A stretch of 64,000 bases of DNA from Trachythela sp. YZ-2020. Taxonomy: Eukaryota; Cnidaria; Anthozoa; Malacalcyonacea; Clavulariidae. Position 1 is the first letter of the stretch, and every line of letters begins with the position of its first letter. The notes below the pieces were generated by a model. It had not been told where the DNA came from. It searched no databases and saw only the letters and a program-made list of their open reading frames with translations. The position numbers and the translations under genes are program-made. The DNA lies in NCBI GenBank assembly GCA_016169945.1, contig JADLSH010000393.1:9833501-9897500 (forward strand). The letters run 5' to 3'. Positions 58,301 to 64,000 of this stretch are shown here, in pieces.

Positions 58301-61300
58301 TGTTGGCTTCATTGAATCCTAAGATTGAATAATTGAATTCTAAGATTGAATTCTAAGATTGAATTCTAAGATTGGATTCTAAGATTGAATTCTAAGATTG
58401 AATAATCGAATCTCATGATTGAATAATTGGATAATAAGTGAATCCTAAAGCATTGTCAAAATCGTTGTCTATTTGTTGTCAAAAGCATTGTCTAATCGTT
58501 GTCAAAATTGTCACTATTAAATCGTCTATACTTTATGATATTTCAAGTTACCTGAGTATAACTAATTGTTGCCGTAGAATGAACATTCGCTCCATCACGT
58601 TCAAATATTTTGCTGTTGTCAAGCTAAAACACCAAAAGTTTATCCACAATTCAAGATTGCTAAAAATATTAGTCATGTATTTTGTTCTATATGACATGCA
58701 TTATATGTATACGGATGACAAAAATCAAATTGCTCTGATTGGTTGAAAGAAGTGTAATTATTTACTTATATAGTTGCTCTTTACTGAACATCAACCCTGA
58801 GATTTGCAATCATAAAAAAGCCTTTGAAACCAGTATACCTTGAAGGTTATAAATATTTCACCGCCACCCATTGGCATTCTCACTGTCTGGTCATGTTCAA
58901 TTCCTACAAAGAAGAAAGTTGCTTACATGCTTTAAACAATATGCATGCAAATACGAAATACGAAATACAAATAACAAAATATATAGTACAAAACATAAAA
59001 TCCAAAGTAAAAATTGACAAATCATATTTGTTGCTAATATGTTGTTTTGTTTGCAGCTTGAAAGTTAGCTATTTGTTTGTTTTATTTGAAAACGTTCCTG
59101 AATCTCACATGCCATGGGACTTGAACTCACAACCTCCACATTGTTAAATTTACTAGCAACCTTTCACACACCTGCCGGGACAGGGACGGTTATTTTCCTC
59201 GTTTGCATGACACTCCCAGCTCCATTACATTTCCTACAAGGATTCTTGATAACGTTTCCACTTCCACCACAGCGACGACATGTTGAACGCATGTTGAAGA
59301 AACCTGTGTTGACGCTTTCCTGGAAAGATAAACTCGTCGTTTTAAAAGATATAACTTGACATATTGCTGCTAAAATAATAATTATTAGGAAGTACCTGAC
59401 TAATCTACTGTATACTTGGTAAAAGTTAAGAAGCAGGAATGAAAGATACATGAAGCCTAATTAGCAGTATTATTTTGCGATTTTTAAATTCTGATTTTTA
59501 TAAGTACACCAATTTATATAGACATTTCTATATATATATATACCTGCAGTGATATGTCTATACACTTTGAACTGTATCAGTGTGTGGTCACACCCAATCT
59601 CATTTAGAGGCAATGCTACACAGTCAGTATACTCAAACTTTTATCTTCGTTCAGCAACAATGTTGAAACAAGGTTGTTCAAAATAGTTAAGGATTGATGG
59701 TTTATTTTATTTTTTATTTTACAAGTTTTGCCATTGAGAAATAAAGATATACATATAGTACTTTAAAAAATGCACTTAAACAAGATGGCTGGAATTACCA
59801 CACAGAGAAGAAGTTCTCCAATAACGGGGTTCCAAAACAGTTGAAATAATTGTACAATAAACATTGAGAAGTGAGACAAACATTAGGACAAACTAGTCAA
59901 CAAACTGACAAACAAACAGACGACAAATGAAACAATGGAAATTAGCAGGGAGTTAACAAACAAGTAAACAAACAGACAAAGAATAACACTGGACAAAAAA
60001 CGTTAACGAACGAGACAACCCGCAAGGTTTCTATAGGGATAAAATAATCATACCTCTCCAGATCCATTACAAGTGGTACATTTTGAAAATGAACTGCCAG
60101 GTTCTGCTCTAGATCCACTACAACGATCACATGTAACTCTTGTTCGGGCAGACATTTCTTTATTTACTCCTTTTACCGCCTCCATAAACGACAGGTTAAG
60201 AGTATACTGTAATGAACAGAAGTATAAAGGTTATTATATTAACTGTTTGTAGGCATGCACCGGATAGTACCTTTTTTGCTATTACAGTAGGTGGGATAAC
60301 GGATATTGTTGATATAAGGCGTGCACAAGCCTTCCTTTAATGCAGGTTAAATAATAGCTTGAAGTAGTTATAAGGTAGGGGTGTTCATAATTTTTTAATC
60401 TGAAGAAGGCCTGAACCTTATAAAACCAATATCCGGTATCCAGTAGGATATAAAACTGGCAGGGGATGTCCGGATATGATATTCGGTGCATCCCTAACTG
60501 TTCGATGCTTTCATTTTGTAATGCATAAGTTGCTTGGAGCCATGTTTCTGATAAGGTACAATTTGGCATGCGCGGATTACGGCTAGTAAAAGGTTTATCC
60601 TAACAAAAATTTCTTTAAATCCTCGTTCAATATTATAGATTTTGTGCTGTATATACGTGTATGAAAATGTCAAGCGTATAAAACGTTCAGCTCGGCTGAT
60701 TAAGTAAAATTATTTGTGAGACCTTCCGTTACACCAGATAGGTTTTTGCGGTTGTAGTCAGGTTTGTATAAGTTCCGAATTCTTGTTCCTGTATTTAGAA
60801 CATGCAAAACAGGTTTCCTATTAAGACCATGCAAGAGGTAAAGTATATACCAGACATTACTATATACATAACTCTGCTCAGATGAGCTTTCTATAATTTT
60901 AGACGGCACTTTCAGGTTACCCATTGAACATGTACTACCTCCTGTATAATCTCACCATGTCTTACTCAGTGGTGAGAAACGCAGCTTGACAAGCCCATGC
61001 ATATATTCGAACCGTACCTCACAAAACAACAAGGATGCTTCTTATAGATGAGTTGTGATACTACGTAATATTTACAAAATGTTCGTGCCAGTATGCAGGC
61101 ACATGTTGCACTGTAGTTAGTGCGTGTTAAAGCTTTCAAAATAATGTGTGCCGCATACTGGCAGGCAACTTTAATTTAATTATGCAAAGATTCACAAGTC
61201 ATCTATAACATAGCTATGTACCGGGTGTCCCCCCAAAAAAACTATACCCTGTTTGACTTCATGTATAGCAAACTATAAGAGCTATCGCACTCAAATAACC

Positions 61301-62176
61301 TCCATTGCATTCAGAAAGGGCTAACTTAGAATTTGATATGTAACATTTACATTTTCGTGCAGTACTGACGAAGATACAAGTATTTGATGTTGCGGGGCGT
61401 TTTAAAAATTAGCGGGAAAACGTTGCCAGTTTACAACAAATCTTTTTAACTTCAGTGATTTTAACATTGATTTTACATTATTCCCTAAAATTTGCCCGTT
61501 GAGTAGACTTGGCAACCCTTAGGAATAAAAATAAAGTAATTCACGTTAGAAGAATGTTCTCTAGTTGAGAACATATTTTATGTCCCTTGGGATGAAAATT
61601 CATCATTGATAGGCCGTTTTATGTCAATTTTTGGTATTTTCAGAAATGGTAGTTCATTATAGTTTTTATGCTACATGAAGTCAAACAGGGTATAGTTTTT
61701 TTGGGACACCCGGTACATGGAAAGAAATCATCATCGATTGTATGTACTCAACCTGTGCAGCTTCTTGAAAACCACCCGAGGAAAAATTTGATCCCGCGGA
61801 TCCAAATGGTCCTGCATTATTCCCGCCAAAGAAAGATTTTAAAATGTCTTCTGCATTCATACCACCGAAGGGATTTCCTCCACCAAAAGGATCACCGCCT
61901 AAGCATGTATTCAATACATAAATACATAAAGCATGTACTCAATGCATGTTACTGCTGCAATGTTTTTAAACATAAAGAAAGCAGGACTACAAACCCGCTC
62001 TCATTGTGCAACCTCGCGCTAGCCATTCCATATCCGCCACGACTTACTTTCCAGGATGATTGCAGGTTCCTATTATATGGAAGAGACAGGGTAGAGAAGT
62101 GAATGGAAAACTTACCCGTAAAATTAGTTTGTCCATAACTGTCATATGTTCTTCTCTTGTTGTCGTCACTCAACAC
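55363..62176 (-). CDS. DNAJA3: DNAJA3/Tid1-type Hsp40 co-chaperone, 3' portion (10 exons)
   Basis: Type I DnaJ proteins stimulate Hsp70 ATPase and hold clients; DNAJA3 is the mitochondrial one. Exons in transcript order: 62176-62116, 61898-61753, 60206-60054, 59319-59172, 58903-58839, 58623-58552, 57525-57469, 57010-56895, 56206-56103, 55610-55363 (stop at 55365-55363). All joins keep frame, 389 residues. They give the end of the J domain (VLSDDNKRRTYDSYG), a Gly/Phe linker (GDPFGGGNPFGG), the four zinc motifs CDRCSGS, CTTCNGSG, CRRCGGSG and CRKCNGAG, VPVPAG and both client-binding beta domains (GEIFITF; GKGIPRLNS). TGFFNMRSTCRRCGG is close to animal DNAJA3. The HPD-containing start is not in the window. 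The last exon adds a charged stretch and a hydrophobic segment, TALFVAFLLSTGIFAGIFF, near the C terminus, which is unusual for the family. Confidence 0.92.
57322..57485 (-). repeat. 41-bp tandem repeat carrying a DNAJA3 splice donor, four copies
   Basis: Unit starts at 57322, 57363, 57404 and 57445 are exactly 41 bp apart. On the minus strand each unit contains the last 18 bases of the exon (GATGTCGATGTTAAG with context) and the donor GTACTTAATAC. The unit nearest the exon (donor at 57468-57467) gives the correct frame. Confidence 0.9.
57586..58066. mobile_element. 481-bp MITE with TGTCTA duplication
   Basis: The ends CAGTCCTTGAAACTC and GAGTTTCAAGGACTG are perfect inverted copies, and TGTCTA flanks both sides exactly (57580-57585 and 58067-58072). 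Subterminal AGGTCGGCA phrases repeat at both ends, and there is a small GGCATTGCCGAATGCC hairpin at the right. It lies in the DNAJA3 intron next to the 41-bp repeats. Confidence 0.8.
58312..58436. repeat. 13-bp minisatellite (TAAGATTGAATTC)
   Basis: About eight or nine imperfect units of TAAGATTGAATTC with occasional GAATAAT variants, in a DNAJA3 intron. Confidence 0.8.
60250..60496. mobile_element. 247-bp hAT MITE of the CCGGATA family
   Basis: The ends TAGGCATGCACCGGATAG and TATTCGGTGCATCCCTA are diverged copies of the termini at 8645/10384. The flanks ACTGTTTG and ACTGTTCG agree at seven of eight bases. An internal ATATCCGGTATCC phrase is kept. It lies in a DNAJA3 intron. Confidence 0.7.
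61221..61713. mobile_element. 493-bp TA-target MITE with 45-bp inverted ends
   Basis: It begins CCGGGTGTCCCCCCAAAAAA, continues CTATACCCTGTTTGACTTCA, and ends in its reverse complement; TA flanks both ends. There is no transposase. A Tc1/mariner relationship is inferred from the TA target. The right end lies only 40 bp from the donor of the DNAJA3 exon at 61753. Confidence 0.8.
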
Positions 62177-62239
62177 CTGTATCACAAAATAGATAGATTG
62201 AAGAGTTTGTCGGTGATTTGTTGACGGCGTTGGGTTAGT

Positions 62240-63010
62240 TCCGCCTGCTCTTAAACTTCTCTACAAGCTTTACATGGGTAGGCATGCTTTTGGATTCTTT
62301 CGAGGTTATTCGAGAGGTACTCAGGAAGACTGTCGTGATGGCGCAGGCGTATTTTACAGGATTTAAAAAATTAGACCAATTCCTTACAGCCAACGTTTGA
62401 ACGTTTTAACTGCCTTAAAAAATATATAGTATTTTGGATGCTTTCTTCACAATCTCGTTTACGTGGTCATTCCATTTCAAATTACTTCAAACCCAGGGTC
62501 TTCGCTTGTTCAACAACTTGTAGGGGGGTACTATTTAAAATAATAGGATCTATGTTTTTATCAGATTTTTGCAAAACAGATACGCATTTCTTTGCTCTTA
62601 GACTTATTAAGCTTGTGTTTGTCTACTTTGGATTTGTTAGCGATCGGATCCCAGAGGGAACTGCCCCCCATTCTGAAAAGCAATCTTGGCAAGTTTAACT
62701 CGTTGTTTACGACTGGTCAAGAAAGCATTACAATGCTTGGTGGAATATCATACAATGAAAGCTTCTGGACAAGTACTTGATGGTCTATAAGGTCGAAAGC
62801 TCTCTTGAAGTCAAAAAGAACAACTCTAATTATACTTGTTGCTCCATTCCCATCGGTGGAGCTGCTCCATATGTGTAACACACTAATAAGCTAGGGCGTG
62901 GCCACGTGGGTAGTATTTGAGCCACGCACAATTCCAAATTGATAAGGGTCGACATTCTTTAAAACTGGTATTTGTTTTGGGGTTATATCTGCCTCCTTCC
63001 ATGATTGAGG
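62240..63010 (-). pseudogene. LINE fragment: RT and C-terminal region
   Basis: Minus-strand frames give VVLFDFKRAFDLIDHQVL near 62800, a typical non-LTR RT motif. Further on come DKNIDPIILNSTPLQVV near 62560, DLKW-like LKWNDHVNEI near 62460 and the C-terminal LPEYLSNNLERIQKHAYPC near 62300. Frameshifts separate them, and the FADD box is missing. It lies upstream of the DNAJA3 exon at 62176, in an intron. Confidence 0.75.
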
Positions 63011-63045
63011 TAACCGCGCTTCTCGAAATAAACTGGTTCATAATT

Positions 63046-63195
63046 AACAATTATTGGATGAGGCGGAGCAGGATATCGATAATTATTCAGACCAAGGTCA
63101 ACGTTATCTGCCGAAGCGAAGCTGAGGCGGATAACGTTGACCGAGGTCTGAATAATTATCGATATCCTGCGTAAGCCGAATTCAATAATTGTTTT
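63046..63195. repeat. Near-perfect hairpin with CGAAGCGAAG tip
   Basis: The core 63068-63170 folds from GCAGGATATCGATAATTATT to its reverse complement with two or three mismatches. The outer AACAATTATTG / CAATAATTGTT extends it. Same tip style as hairpins A and B at 31260-31609. Confidence 0.75.
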
Positions 63196-63311
63196 ATTAT
63201 TCATTTTGTAACATGCATTGACGAATAGAACAAGCAAATATTGAAAACAAAGATTTTATTACTGTTCATAAATATAAATACAGAAGAAATATGAGAATAT
63301 TTCAAAAATAC

Positions 63312-63416
63312 CTCTCTTGCCACTTTTGTGCCTTTTTTTGTGTTTGCCGAGTCTTTGTTTTCTACTATTTTCTCAATTTCTTCGTTTGAAAACGTTGCGA
63401 AACGAGCACTAGCCAT
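63312..63416 (-). pseudogene. First-exon-like fragment with splice donor (MASARF...NTKKGTK)
   Basis: The minus strand starts at ATG 63416 and reads MASARFATFSNEEIEKIVE then NKDSANTKKGTKVARE, ending at GTATTT after exactly 35 codons. It shares RF..(S/N)(N/D)EEI and NTKK(A/G)TK with 31916-31805. A hairpin lies about 120 bp downstream in its reading direction, as in the 31-kb cluster. No following exon was found. Confidence 0.5.
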
Positions 63417-63419
63417 TGT

Positions 63420-64000
63420 AAATATTAAAACTTGAAGACAAAACAAACTTCAAAATTTCCCGCTTATTTGTAATTTTATGCGATATACCGCTGGAATATT
63501 CCGGGCGCCGTCCAATTATCTCTGCAGATTACTGTTTCCGCTGAAAAATAGCGCGGGCACCGGCAGATATCGATAATAATTCGCAAGTTTTTAGTCAATA
63601 AGAAAACGATAACACAGTACAATGAATAATAATGCTAGTTATTGGACCGGCGAGGATGTCGGCGTTCTCCTTAAAACATATATTTTGGTGATGCTAAGTA
63701 CAGTAGTGTTATGTGGTAGGGCGCGGGGCAGGGGGTAAACTTACTAATTGGAGATAGGAATACTTTGTTGATAACGTTGGCGAGATTGCTTGGAGTTGGT
63801 TCTTGGCCGTAATCTATATGTTGTTACTGGATCATCACGTGTGGTTGTAGACATCCCACTGAGATCTTAATCTCTTGTCACCAGGTGGCCGGATCATAAC
63901 CCTTTTATTGTTTATCCTTGAATCGTAAAACTTTGCAAGGAATCTCTTCCTCTCAACCTTTCCCAAAATCCAGAAAGCAATGTAGAGGAGAGAGCCGCAA
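63420..64000. other. Right edge without recognised gene
   Basis: The first part continues repeat-like DNA (GATATCGATAATAATTC near 63570 echoes the hairpin arms). A possible minus-strand ATG exon at 63854-63745 is discussed under findings. Confidence 0.35.

Overview
The window is AT-rich nuclear DNA from an animal. Every gene I can follow is split by GT-AG introns, the proteins are metazoan (LIN37, OTUD4, DNAJA3), and the introns are packed with metazoan-type transposons: BEL/Pao LTR elements, CR1/jockey-like LINEs, hAT-, mariner-, piggyBac- and Mutator-like MITEs, foldback DNA and a tRNA-derived SINE. The repeat mixture suggests a marine invertebrate, most likely a cnidarian. That placement is inference, and no single marker proves it.

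Layout. 1-6,287: gene-free, with a decayed LINE, two MITEs that keep target-site duplications, and a foldback element whose arms are inverted minisatellites around a 58-bp satellite. 6,288-18,241 (minus): LIN37, a core subunit of the MuvB/DREAM complex, split into small exons. Its introns hold a 1.74-kb non-autonomous hAT, two palindromes with hammerhead-ribozyme-like arms, and a LINE. 18,242-18,685: a short divergent promoter. 18,686-37,180 (plus): OTUD4, an OTU-family deubiquitinase. I traced 22 exons that join in one frame to about 1,091 residues. Its introns hold hAT MITEs, a SINE, a triplicated TTAA-type MITE, a nested hairpin cluster, a 1.5-kb near-perfect inverted repeat and a telomere-like minisatellite. 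37,422-44,215: a mariner-like MITE and a BEL/Pao element with both LTRs and a TTAAC duplication; it has lost its reverse transcriptase core and contains two MITEs. 47,394-47,960 (plus): an apparently intronless gene of unknown function with a poly(A) signal. 49,465-53,573: a second BEL/Pao element with a CCATG duplication. 55,363-62,176 (minus): the 3' ten exons of a DNAJA3/Tid1-type Hsp40; the J domain start lies beyond the right edge or in exons I could not find. 62,200-64,000: a LINE fragment and another hairpin-plus-first-exon unit.

The three recognisable genes do not form a pathway. LIN37 acts in cell-cycle gene repression, OTUD4 in ubiquitin removal and RNA-linked signalling, and DNAJA3 in mitochondrial protein folding. 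LIN37 and OTUD4 share a promoter interval of about 445 bp and may be co-regulated. The most unusual material is the structured repeats: hammerhead-like palindromes, hairpins tied to a recurring first exon with a splice donor, and a four-fold tandem copy of a real splice donor in DNAJA3. All exon coordinates were read by eye from splice signals and frame continuity, with no transcript support.
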